NCBI GenBank assembly: GCA_938021675.1
Contig: CALIFY010000017.1
Coordinates: forward strand, 100,947 to 164,946
Source of the DNA: an uncultured Acidimicrobiales bacterium
GTDB lineage: Bacteria > Actinomycetota > Acidimicrobiia > Acidimicrobiales > SZUA-35
DNA length: 64,000 nucleotides
Direction of reading: 5' to 3'
The notes beneath the pieces were generated by a model, which was given only the letters and a program-made list of their open reading frames with translations, was not told the DNA's origin and did no database searches. Of the stretch, positions 34,192-41,590 are shown piece by piece; the first letter of the stretch is position 1, and every line of letters starts with the position of its first letter. The position numbers and the translations under genes are program-made.

Positions 34192-36194
34192 TGCCGCCAT
34201 TGTTTCCCTTTAGTCAGGTCGTTGGGATGGGCGATGCAAAGCTGGCGTTGCAATTGGTCGCCATCGATCCGCTGATCGGCGGAGTTCTTCTGAGAGGCCA
34301 AAAGGGGTCAGCAAAAACGACCTTGGCCCGGGGGTTGGCCGCCATCGTCGGCGACCACGCGCCGTTCGTTGAACTTCCACTCGGCGTGACCGAGGATCGC
34401 CTGATCGGCACGCTCGATCTGGCCAGGGCGTTAGCCGGCGAAGACCAACCGTTCAGCCCTGGGCTGTTGGCCAACGTCGACGGCGGCGTGCTCTATGTGG
34501 ACGAGGTCAATCTGTTGGCCGACCATCTGGTCGACGCCCTTCTGGACGTAGCGGTGTCTGGCGTCAACCGGATCGAACGCGAGGGGATCTCCCACGAACA
34601 CCCATCGAGGTTCGCCCTGATCGGATCGATGAATCCCGAGGAGGGCGAACTTCGCCCCCAGCTTCTCGATCGATTCGGCCTGTCGGTTGAGGCGGTGGCC
34701 AGCGACGACGTCGCAGACCGGACGACCGCGGTTCGACGGCGCTTGATCCACGATGGCGCTGCCGTCGAAGGCGACGACGTCCCGCCAGCGGGAGATGGAG
34801 ACGAGGGGTTGCGGGACCGACTCCGCAAGGCAACCCCGGCGGCGCTCCCCGAGACGATTCTTGAGCACGCCTCGGCGCTGGCTGTAGCGGTTGGCGCCGA
34901 AGGGTTACGAGCCGACCTCGTCCTGTGTCGGGCGGCGGCGGCAAACGCCGGACTGAACGGACGTCCGCTGACCACCGAGGACGACCTCCGACGGGTCGCT
35001 CCTTTGGTCCTCAGTCATCGAAGTAGACGGAACCCGTTCGACCCGGCAACCATCCCGGCCGACGAGCTCGGCGCGGTGGTCGACTCGGTTCTTGGCGACG
35101 AGCCCCAAAACCCCGGCGCTCCCGACAACCAGCAGCCCGATTCCTCGCCGCCGCAAACCGATCGACGAGACAATACCGACGGACCAGACCCCACCGGTGC
35201 CTCCGACGACGGCCGAACCACGAGTGACACCTCACAGGGCAACGGCGGGGACGACCGGAGCGATGGACACGACGAGGGACGGGCCCAGCGACTCATGACC
35301 CTCGGTGCGCCGCTGCGACCATCAGATCTCTCCGACCCATCGCCGGCCGGCCCGACGAACGCGCCGGCGAGCGGCAACCTCACCGGCCGCCGCACCCCGG
35401 TGGAGTCCACCCGGGGTCGACTGATTCGCGACGTCGGCGCAGATTCGGGAAGCGAGCGGCCGATCGCGGTGGCCGCCACCGTCCGTCACCTCGCCCGTCG
35501 GCGGTCGGCCGACCCCGACGCCGTCTTTGACACCACCGACATCCGGGAAGCGGTCAGAGCCGACAGAGCCGGCAGTCTCTTGATAATTGCGGTGGACACG
35601 AGCGGTTCGATGGGCGGCGAGGCACGAGCACGGCTCGCCACCGGCACCGCGCTCGGCCTGTTGGCCGATGCCTATGAGCATCGAGATCAGGTGGCTGTCG
35701 TAGCTTTTGGTGGAAGCGGCGCTCGAACGGTTCTCACTCCGACCGGGAGTATCGAAGTTGCGAAACGCAAACTCCAGGAACTCGAATCCGGCGGTGCGAC
35801 CCCACTGGCCGCTGGCCTCAACGAGGCGCTTCGAGTGGCCGAGGGGCGACGGGACAAGACCCGGTCTCCCATGATCATTCTGCTCAGCGATGGGCGAGCC
35901 ACCGGGCAAGCCGGTGGCGACGCTATGGGAGACGCGGTCGAAGCCGCGACGAATCTGGCCAAACGTGGGGCTACATCGTTGGTTCTGAATTGTGAAACCG
36001 GCACACCACGCCTGGGCCTGGCGGCCCGCCTCGCCGAGGCGATGTCCGCGCCGTGCTTAGACCTCAGTGATCTCGACCTCGCCGATGACAATCCGTCCAC
36101 GGGCGGCACCGGATTCGACGTTGGTCGCCTAACCGCCATCATCCGCTCCCGGGTCGCACCGACCCGGGCGTCGTCTACGGAGCGCCTGTCATGA
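34191..36194 (+). CDS. Fused ChlI/ChlD-type chelatase ATPase (AAA+ and VWA)
   Basis: A 667-residue protein with an N-terminal AAA+ ATPase (Walker A GQKGSAKTTLARG near residue 37; Walker B VDGGVLYVDEVNLL) and sensor motifs (GSMNPEEGELRPQLLDRFGL). A highly acidic, Pro-rich linker follows (about residues 300-400), then a VWA/MIDAS domain (IIAVDTSGSMGGEARA near residue 462). This is the architecture of magnesium-chelatase I+D subunits merged into one chain; such proteins partner CobN in organisms lacking CobS/CobT. It overlaps cobN by one base and is followed by cbiX with overlapping ends. Confidence 0.9.
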   Translation: MPPLFPFSQVVGMGDAKLALQLVAIDPLIGGVLLRGQKGSAKTTLARGLAAIVGDHAPFVELPLGVTEDRLIGTLDLARALAGEDQPFSPGLLANVDGGVLYVDEVNLLADHLVDALLDVAVSGVNRIEREGISHEHPSRFALIGSMNPEEGELRPQLLDRFGLSVEAVASDDVADRTTAVRRRLIHDGAAVEGDDVPPAGDGDEGLRDRLRKATPAALPETILEHASALAVAVGAEGLRADLVLCRAAAANAGLNGRPLTTEDDLRRVAPLVLSHRSRRNPFDPATIPADELGAVVDSVLGDEPQNPGAPDNQQPDSSPPQTDRRDNTDGPDPTGASDDGRTTSDTSQGNGGDDRSDGHDEGRAQRLMTLGAPLRPSDLSDPSPAGPTNAPASGNLTGRRTPVESTRGRLIRDVGADSGSERPIAVAATVRHLARRRSADPDAVFDTTDIREAVRADRAGSLLIIAVDTSGSMGGEARARLATGTALGLLADAYEHRDQVAVVAFGGSGARTVLTPTGSIEVAKRKLQELESGGATPLAAGLNEALRVAEGRRDKTRSPMIILLSDGRATGQAGGDAMGDAVEAATNLAKRGATSLVLNCETGTPRLGLAARLAEAMSAPCLDLSDLDLADDNPSTGGTGFDVGRLTAIIRSRVAPTRASSTERLS

Positions 36195-37156
36195 TCGTCG
36201 AACGAAGTATTTCTGTACCGCTGCGAACCTCGGCCGCACGACCGGTTCGGGCCCAACGGGAACCCGCCACGGCGGCCGAGGGTTTGCTGTTGGTCGGTCA
36301 CGGGTCCCGCTGCCTGATCAGCGAAGCGCAAATGCATGAGATCGGTGATCACGTGTCTGCGGCGTTACCCGACATGGTGGTGGAAGTCGGATTCCTTGAG
36401 ATGACCGACCCACCGGCCGGTGCGGTGCTCGATGCCATGGTCGAGCGGGGCTGTCGGCGGGTTGTGATCCTGCCGCTGATGCTCCTCGCCGCAAGCCATG
36501 CCAAGAGCGATGTGCCGGCCATCGTGCTCGAAGGGCGCGACCGGCACCCAGGGGTTGAGATCATCTTCGGTTCGCCGCTCGGTGTGGCGCCGGAACTGAT
36601 CGAGATCGCGGCCCGCAACATCCACCAGCGTGAGGCCGGGGGCATGCCGCTCATCGTGGTGGCCCGAGGCACGTCAGATCCCGATGCCAACGGCGACGCT
36701 ACAAAGGCGGCCCGGCTGTTGGCGGAGTGGGTTGACGCTGGCTTCCTCTACACGGGGTTCACTGGAATGACCTGGCCGTTGGTGCCCGACGCGCTTACCA
36801 CCGCCGCTCGTTTGTTGCCCGAAAACGGGGGCGGGCCGAAGCAGATAGCGCTGTTCTTTTGGTTCCTATGCAATGGCAAGCTGATCGAACGGGCGCGGGA
36901 GCAGATCGAGGCGTTCACCGCCGAGACCGGGATCGAAGTCGTCGACGCCGGCTACTTTGGGCCAGACCCCGCGCTCGCCGACGTGGTCGTCCGCCGGTAC
37001 CAGGAAGCGACAGAAGGGCGCCCGATCGTCAACTGCGATGCCTGCGCCTACCGTTCGCCGTTTCCTGGCCACGAGGCAAAAGCTGGCCAACCTATCGGTG
37101 TCGGACACTCTCACCTCGCGGCCGAGCATCGACACTCTCACCAGCATTCCCATTAG
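36191..37156 (+). CDS. cbiX: Sirohydrochlorin cobaltochelatase CbiX with His-rich tail
   Basis: A 321-residue two-domain class II chelatase. The N-terminal half contains LLLVGHGSRCLISE (catalytic His), and PLMLLAASHAKSDVP carries the second metal-site His. The C-terminal half has a degenerate copy (IVVARGTSDPDANGD) and ends NCDACAYRSPFPGHEAK. The last 16 residues are His-rich (eight His), a probable cobalt-binding store. It inserts cobalt early, into sirohydrochlorin, and needs no ATP. Its presence in the same operon as CobN (late insertion) is notable. It overlaps the preceding gene by 4 bases. Confidence 0.92.
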   Translation: MIVERSISVPLRTSAARPVRAQREPATAAEGLLLVGHGSRCLISEAQMHEIGDHVSAALPDMVVEVGFLEMTDPPAGAVLDAMVERGCRRVVILPLMLLAASHAKSDVPAIVLEGRDRHPGVEIIFGSPLGVAPELIEIAARNIHQREAGGMPLIVVARGTSDPDANGDATKAARLLAEWVDAGFLYTGFTGMTWPLVPDALTTAARLLPENGGGPKQIALFFWFLCNGKLIERAREQIEAFTAETGIEVVDAGYFGPDPALADVVVRRYQEATEGRPIVNCDACAYRSPFPGHEAKAGQPIGVGHSHLAAEHRHSHQHSH

Positions 37157-37207
37157 GCAGAATCGTCGATCCCCGGATTGCGGGTTCGCCGTCAGCGTAT
37201 GCCGGGT

Positions 37208-37579
37208 CTAGCTTGTCGCATCGCTCGGCTGGGAGGGGCTTTGCCCGTCTTCCTTGGCGATGCGCTCCAGCATCTCTTTGTCAAACTCGGCCTCAGCCAC
37301 CAGCGATTTTAGCAACGCGTTCTCAAACTCAAGCTCTTTGAGGCGTTTCGCTTGCTGAGTTTTCTTCTCCCCGTGCGTTTGGGGCCAGCTGTTTCCGGTG
37401 GGCTCTGGAACGCCAAACTTCCGAAATGCTGCTTCGAGATCGAGGCCGGCATCGAGTATTCGTCCGCCTTCGAGGACTGGCCGTACAACTGGAGCTGAGG
37501 TTTCTCCGCGTACTTCCATCTTTCTATCTTTCCGACGAGAGTTGAGTGAGACTGCGGGCCATTGGTCCTCCGACGTCAT
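37208..37579 (-). pseudogene. IS3-family transposase OrfA remnant
   Basis: A 123-codon frame whose central part KTQQAKRLKELEFENALLKS and following DKEMLERIAKEDG matches the leucine-zipper end of IS3/IS407-type OrfA proteins. The preceding FGVPEPTGNSWPQTHG is a corrupted helix-turn-helix (compare FGVSEQTYYRWR in intact proteins). No OrfB (DDE integrase) lies downstream on this strand, where cbiX ends instead, and no clear terminal repeats are seen. It is therefore a dead element that marks a breakpoint after the cobalamin operon. Confidence 0.72.
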
Positions 37580-37590
37580 TGTCGTGTGAG

Positions 37591-37631
37591 TTAGTGACGG
37601 ACGTGTCCGCTGTCACTAAGCAAATTTGCTT
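37591..37631. repeat. Two adjoining palindromes in the 37.58-37.85 kb spacer
   Basis: TTAGTGAC (37591-37598) and GTCACTAA (37612-37619) flank an imperfect centre that also holds GGAC/GTCC. Overlapping the end is the perfect 14-bp palindrome AAGCAAATTTGCTT (37618-37631). The region is unusually AT-rich. It may be the operator of the downstream ArsR regulator or an end of the decayed insertion element. No other feature is visible in 37580-37854. Confidence 0.55.
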
Positions 37632-37854
37632 CCTGCTCATACCTGCTACATGTCCAGACGCCAGCCGCTTGGGACTTTTTCGGCCACAACTAATGACCGT
37701 TGCAATTGACCTCGCTGTCGAACTATGATCCCGCCCGTTTGCCGAACGGCATCTCGCCACCTCCAGAAGGCCCGTCAGGCGGCCAGAAGGCCCAGCTGAC
37801 GGCGGTGGAGCGCCGGTTGCGCCTCCGATCTTTATCGTTTATCGTCGATGATGC

Positions 37855-38172
37855 ATGAACGGCCTCACGCAAGCTGCCGCAGACGAGTACGCGTCCTGGT
37901 TCCGATGTCTCGCTGACGGGACGCGGTTGAGGGTGCTCCACGTGGTCGCATCGGCACACGGACCCATCACCGTGGGCGAAATAGTCGACAAACTCGACAA
38001 GAGCCAGTCGACGATCTCACGCCATCTGAGCGTGCTCGCCGAGGAACGATTCGTGCTGACAGAGGCCCACGGGGTGAGGACCCTGGTCCGGGTGAACCCG
38101 GACTGTATGAGAGCACTTCCCGAGGCGGCGGCCGCCGTGATGGGAGCGAACCCGCCGAGGCCGTCGTCATGA
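37855..38172 (+). CDS. ArsR-family transcriptional regulator
   Basis: A 105-residue winged-helix repressor: LADGTRLRVLHVVAS, the recognition helix DKSQSTISRHLSVLAEERFV and the wing TEAHGVRTLVRVN. The ELCVCDL metal-binding motif of ArsR/SmtB is absent (the site reads GPITVGEI), so metal sensing, if any, uses other ligands. The ATG at 37855 is kept because the fold starts soon afterwards. The stop overlaps the ATG of the permease gene (ATGA), so it almost certainly controls that transporter and itself. Confidence 0.87.
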   Translation: MNGLTQAAADEYASWFRCLADGTRLRVLHVVASAHGPITVGEIVDKLDKSQSTISRHLSVLAEERFVLTEAHGVRTLVRVNPDCMRALPEAAAAVMGANPPRPSS

Positions 38173-39107
38173 TCTCTACCGTCGTGCTGCTTACCGAGCT
38201 GTTGGTCCTCTTCATTGGCGTGTCGTTTCTCGTCGAAATTCTGCAACGACGATTCGGCCCCGACCGATTGCAACGGTGGATGGGCGGCCATCCCGTCGCC
38301 GCCGCGCTGAAAGGCATGGCGATCGGCTTTGTCACCCCGTTTTGCACGTACTCGGCAATCCCGCTGCTCGTCGGCATGCGCCGAGCAGGTGTGCCGCCAG
38401 CCGGGTATGTGGCCTTCCTCTCTGCCGCCCCGGTCCTCGATCCAATCCTGTTCGGAGCGCTGTGGCTGATCGTCGGGCCGACAGTGGCGTTCACCTACTT
38501 CGCCATCACGTCCATCGCCGCGCTGGTTCTCGCCCTCTCGACCCAACAGCTGGGCATCGAGCGACACCTGAAACCGCCGGTGGATCACGCCACTACTCGA
38601 CAACCCATCACCGTTGGCACCTCCGACACTTCGATGTCGATTCCACCTGGCACCACTCCGTGTTCGGTCAGACCATCCCCGTGGCAAGGCTGGCGCTACG
38701 AGTCACCGGCCGCACTACTGTCGTCAGCCACGCTGCTGCGATCGTTTGGGCCGCTGCTCCTCCTCGGGGTGGGGATCGGCAGAGGGATCGAAGCGATCGT
38801 CTCGCCTGACGCCGCTGCTCGACTCACGACCGGAAGCCCGTGGCTGGCCATCCCGATCGCTTCGGCCATGGGAACACCTCTCTATTTCGGCACCGAACTA
38901 TTCGTGCCGATCGCCAACTCGCTCCACAACGCAGGCGTCGGAGTCGGTGCCATCGTTGCCCTCACGATCTCCGGGGCCGGCGCAAACGTCCCCGAGTTCA
39001 TCGTGTTGTCGAAGATGGCCAAACCGGTCGCAGTCGGCGTCTTTTTCGTGTACGTGTTCACCGTGGCGATGGCGGGGGGATTCCTGGCCCACACGCTCGC
39101 CGGCTAA
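38169..39107 (+). CDS. ArsP/DUF318-type permease
   Basis: A 312-residue membrane protein with about eight helices in two halves joined by a hydrophilic loop (about residues 140-175). TPFCTYSAIPLLVGMRRAGV in the first half carries the conserved TPFC-S motif of the PF03773 family, which includes organoarsenical efflux protein ArsP and SO_0444-type copper/zinc exporters. The second half has a similar GTPLYFGTELF turn and GAGANVPEF. Coupling to an ArsR regulator implies efflux of a toxic metal, metalloid or organoarsenical; the actual substrate is unknown. A strong terminator follows. Confidence 0.85.
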   Translation: MISTVVLLTELLVLFIGVSFLVEILQRRFGPDRLQRWMGGHPVAAALKGMAIGFVTPFCTYSAIPLLVGMRRAGVPPAGYVAFLSAAPVLDPILFGALWLIVGPTVAFTYFAITSIAALVLALSTQQLGIERHLKPPVDHATTRQPITVGTSDTSMSIPPGTTPCSVRPSPWQGWRYESPAALLSSATLLRSFGPLLLLGVGIGRGIEAIVSPDAAARLTTGSPWLAIPIASAMGTPLYFGTELFVPIANSLHNAGVGVGAIVALTISGAGANVPEFIVLSKMAKPVAVGVFFVYVFTVAMAGGFLAHTLAG

Positions 39108-39127
39108 ACCCTCGTGCAACCTGATCA

Positions 39128-39155
39128 AAAAACCCGCTATTTCTAGCGGGTTTTT
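39128..39155 (+). terminator. Rho-independent terminator after the ArsR-permease operon
   Basis: Arms AAAAACCCGCTA and TAGCGGGTTTTT surround the loop TTTC, giving a GC stem with a five-T tail. The A-run on the left lets it also work on the minus strand, downstream of the tRNA genes. Confidence 0.9.
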
Positions 39156-39173
39156 GTAACTCTGTGTGGTTTG

Positions 39174-39246
39174 TACCCCGTACGGGATTTGAACCCGTGC
39201 TACTGGCATGAGAAGCCAGCGTCCTAGGCCGCTAGACGAACGGGGC
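39174..39246 (-). tRNA. tRNA-Glu (CTC anticodon)
   Basis: The minus strand folds as a complete 73-base cloverleaf: acceptor GCCCCGT paired with ACGGGGT, D stem GTCT/GGAC, anticodon stem CTGGC/GCCAG with loop TTCTCAT (anticodon CTC, codon GAG), and a T-arm around TTCAAAT. CCA is not encoded. It lies 48 bases from tRNA-Gln and just downstream of gltX on the same strand. Confidence 0.92.
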
Positions 39247-39293
39247 TAACGAAGATCGGAGCCTATCGTTACAAAGGCCTCAACCATCACACG

Positions 39294-39365
39294 CTCGGGG
39301 AGGAGGACTTGAACCCCCAACGACTGGACCAGAACCAGCTGTGTTACCAATTACACCATCCCCGA
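39294..39365 (-). tRNA. tRNA-Gln (CTG anticodon)
   Basis: The minus strand forms a 72-base cloverleaf: acceptor TCGGGGA/TCCCCGA, D stem GTGT/ACAC, anticodon stem GCTGG/CCAGT with loop TTCTGGT (anticodon CTG, codon CAG), and T-arm GGGGG/CCTCC around TTCAAGT. CCA is not encoded. If the organism lacks GlnRS, this tRNA would be glutamylated by the neighbouring GltX and then amidated; that is inference. Confidence 0.92.
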
Positions 39366-39452
39366 AGGACCAGGCCAGGCTACCGGCCTACTCCCCCAAT
39401 CGACCACCGATTTAGCTCCAGGTTCATCACCTAACCGCGGCCAGCTCCCGTT

Positions 39453-40139
39453 TCAGCTCAGGTACGCGTCGATTCGGCGGAACCCGATCAAACGTCCAAC
39501 GGCGACGGCAAGCGTCTCTTGGGCGAGCCGCTCATTGGAGGTCGCCGCTTCGGTAACCGAGACCCGTGGTTCGAGCCCAACCTCCTTCGCCGTCAAACTC
39601 GATCGTTTGGCGTGGAACGGGTCGGTCACGATAATGACCTCCTCGATCTCCTCATTGGCCAAGAAGCGAGATACCGCGGACAACGATTCGTACGTGGACG
39701 TGCCATCGACCTCCAACCGGAGGTCCTCATCGGGGATCGACGCCGACTCTCGAAGGTAGTCGTATCCGGTTTTGGCTTCGGTGGTGATGTCGGTTGCTTG
39801 GCCCCCGCCGGTAACGACAACCAGCTGGACCCGGTCATCGAGGTAGAGATTGGCGGCCCGGTCGAGTCGGCCCTGCAGCGCCGCCGACGGCCGACCGTTG
39901 TATTGAGCCGCCCCGAGCACAACAGCGGCCGGGGCGGAACCCTCGTACTTCGCTCGGGTCCCCAGCCATACGTCGACAAAGTTGACGGCGACATAGAGGA
40001 CGACCAACCCGAGAACGATGGCCACAAATCGACCGGACGGCTTCAAGCTCATCTCATCGTCGCGACGACGACCGTCCCCATCACGACCGGTCGGCTCCTC
40101 GGGCCCATCATCGTCGGCAGGAAGATCAGAGTCTGCCAC
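39453..40139 (-). CDS. YdcF-like (DUF218) membrane-anchored protein
   Basis: A 228-residue protein with an acidic, Arg-containing cytoplasmic N-terminus, one membrane helix (about residues 37-58) and an extracytoplasmic DUF218 domain. The domain shows AAVVLGAAQYNGRPSAALQGRLDRA, VVVTGGGQ, DGTSTYESLSAV and the conserved VIIVTDPFHAKRS. Members include SanA and ElyC, linked to envelope integrity, but biochemical activity is unknown. The GTG at 40139 overlaps the gltX stop by 14 bases, so it is coupled to gltX; the two tRNA genes follow on the same strand. Confidence 0.85.
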   Translation of the reverse strand: MADSDLPADDDGPEEPTGRDGDGRRRDDEMSLKPSGRFVAIVLGLVVLYVAVNFVDVWLGTRAKYEGSAPAAVVLGAAQYNGRPSAALQGRLDRAANLYLDDRVQLVVVTGGGQATDITTEAKTGYDYLRESASIPDEDLRLEVDGTSTYESLSAVSRFLANEEIEEVIIVTDPFHAKRSSLTAKEVGLEPRVSVTEAATSNERLAQETLAVAVGRLIGFRRIDAYLS

Positions 40140-41487
40140 GGGCGGTCTTCAACCTTGTGCGCACGTCATCCCGCTCGAGCTCCGCCATTGGCTCGAACAA
40201 CGGAAGACCGGACCGACGTCCGGTGATGGCCATTCTGGCCGGGAGCTGCGATTTTGCACCAAGCTCCTCTCCGACCCCCAAAATTAATTCGGACAGCGCG
40301 TCCGAGGTCCATTCAACGGTGTCGATCCGCTCGATAATTCGGTCGAGAATTTCTGGTACCGCCTCTTTGCCCATCACCTTCCGCCAGTCTTTCTCGACTG
40401 GCTCGGGCGGCCCGCTGACCACCCACTCGATGAGTGCAGGAATCTCTTCGTAACGACGGGCGCGCTCTTGAACCCAAGGTGCCAGCCGTTGGTACAGGCC
40501 GGGATCCACTGCGCCGTCGGGACCGCTTGCAAACGGTCGGGAACGCTCGACGAACTCCTCGACGGAAAGCATCCGGATGTACTCGCCATTGAAATGATCG
40601 AGCTTTTTGATGTCGAAGAAAGCTGGGGCTGGGTTGATGTCGGCCAGGTCGAAGAGTTCGATCAGCTCGCCGATAGGTCGAATCTCCACATCGTCCTTCG
40701 GTCCCCAACCCAGCGTGAGCAGATAGTTCCGCATCGCTTCCGGGAGATAGCCACGATCTGCGTAGTCGCCGACCGCGACATCATCCCGCCGTTTGGATAA
40801 CTTCTTCCGCTGTTCGTTGACTATCAGCGGCAGGTGAGCGTACGTCGGATGATCCTCGGCCCCCATCGCCTCACGCAACAGCAACACCCGAGGCGTGGTG
40901 TTGACCAAATCCTCGCCCCGGACCACATGGGTGATACCCATGTCAAGATCGTCGTAGGCGTTGGCGACGTGGAACATCGGCACACCAGAGGAGCGGACGA
41001 TCACGAAGTCTTCCAACGTGGCGTTGTCGAACTCAACGCGACCGCGGACGAGGTCGTCCCAGCCGGTGACCCCGTCATCTGGGGTTCGGAAACGCACGAC
41101 AACCCCAGTGCCCGGTTGCACATCCCGGGCACGACAATGTCCGTCGTACCCTGCGTTTTCGCCGACTCGGGCCTTGACATCATCTTGCGAACAGTCGCAC
41201 CGGTAAGCCAGTCCGCGGTCGACAAATTCGCTGGCGGCCGCAACGTAGTGCTCGAACCGGTCGGACTGGCGATACTCCTCATCCCAGTCGATGCCAAGCC
41301 ATTCCAGACTGTTGTGAATCGCGTCGACGAGTTCAGGCCGGCTCCGGTCGGCATCGGTGTCCTCGATGCGGAGCACGAAGACACCGCCGCTCTTTCTGGC
41401 AAACAGCCAATTGAACAGCGCTGAACGAGCGCCGCCCACGTGGAGGTAGCCGGTCGGTGCCGGAGAGAAGCGAACGCGAGTCGTCAC
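40126..41487 (-). CDS. gltX: Glutamyl-tRNA synthetase
   Basis: A 453-residue class I aminoacyl-tRNA synthetase. The HIGH-equivalent motif is in RFSPAPTGYLHVGGARSALF near residue 10, the KMSKS-equivalent is KKLSKRRDD, and the C-terminal anticodon-binding helical domain is complete. It charges tRNA-Glu and, in bacteria without GlnRS, also tRNA-Gln. A GTG start at 41487 is used, with a GAAGGGG purine stretch directly before it. It is divergent from typA. Downstream on the same strand are ydcF-like, tRNA-Gln and tRNA-Glu, a suggestive grouping of enzyme and substrates. Confidence 0.95.
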   Translation of the reverse strand: MTTRVRFSPAPTGYLHVGGARSALFNWLFARKSGGVFVLRIEDTDADRSRPELVDAIHNSLEWLGIDWDEEYRQSDRFEHYVAAASEFVDRGLAYRCDCSQDDVKARVGENAGYDGHCRARDVQPGTGVVVRFRTPDDGVTGWDDLVRGRVEFDNATLEDFVIVRSSGVPMFHVANAYDDLDMGITHVVRGEDLVNTTPRVLLLREAMGAEDHPTYAHLPLIVNEQRKKLSKRRDDVAVGDYADRGYLPEAMRNYLLTLGWGPKDDVEIRPIGELIELFDLADINPAPAFFDIKKLDHFNGEYIRMLSVEEFVERSRPFASGPDGAVDPGLYQRLAPWVQERARRYEEIPALIEWVVSGPPEPVEKDWRKVMGKEAVPEILDRIIERIDTVEWTSDALSELILGVGEELGAKSQLPARMAITGRRSGLPLFEPMAELERDDVRTRLKTARGRL

Positions 41488-41590
41488 CCCTTCAGATTAG
41501 AGCAGGAAGAGTCCTAAACCATGGCGATTACGGGAGCCGACCCCTACTTGTTGTCCCGTAACCCCTAGAGACGGATACCGTTCACCTGCT

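Noticed and set aside
37524-37760. Minus-strand frame in the spacer before the ArsR gene
   Set aside because: It crosses both palindromes, overlaps the IS3 remnant and shows no family features.
39174-39250. Attachment-site duplication of the tRNA-Glu 3' end
   Set aside because: No second copy of the tRNA 3' sequence was seen near 37157-37210, so a defined island border cannot be claimed.
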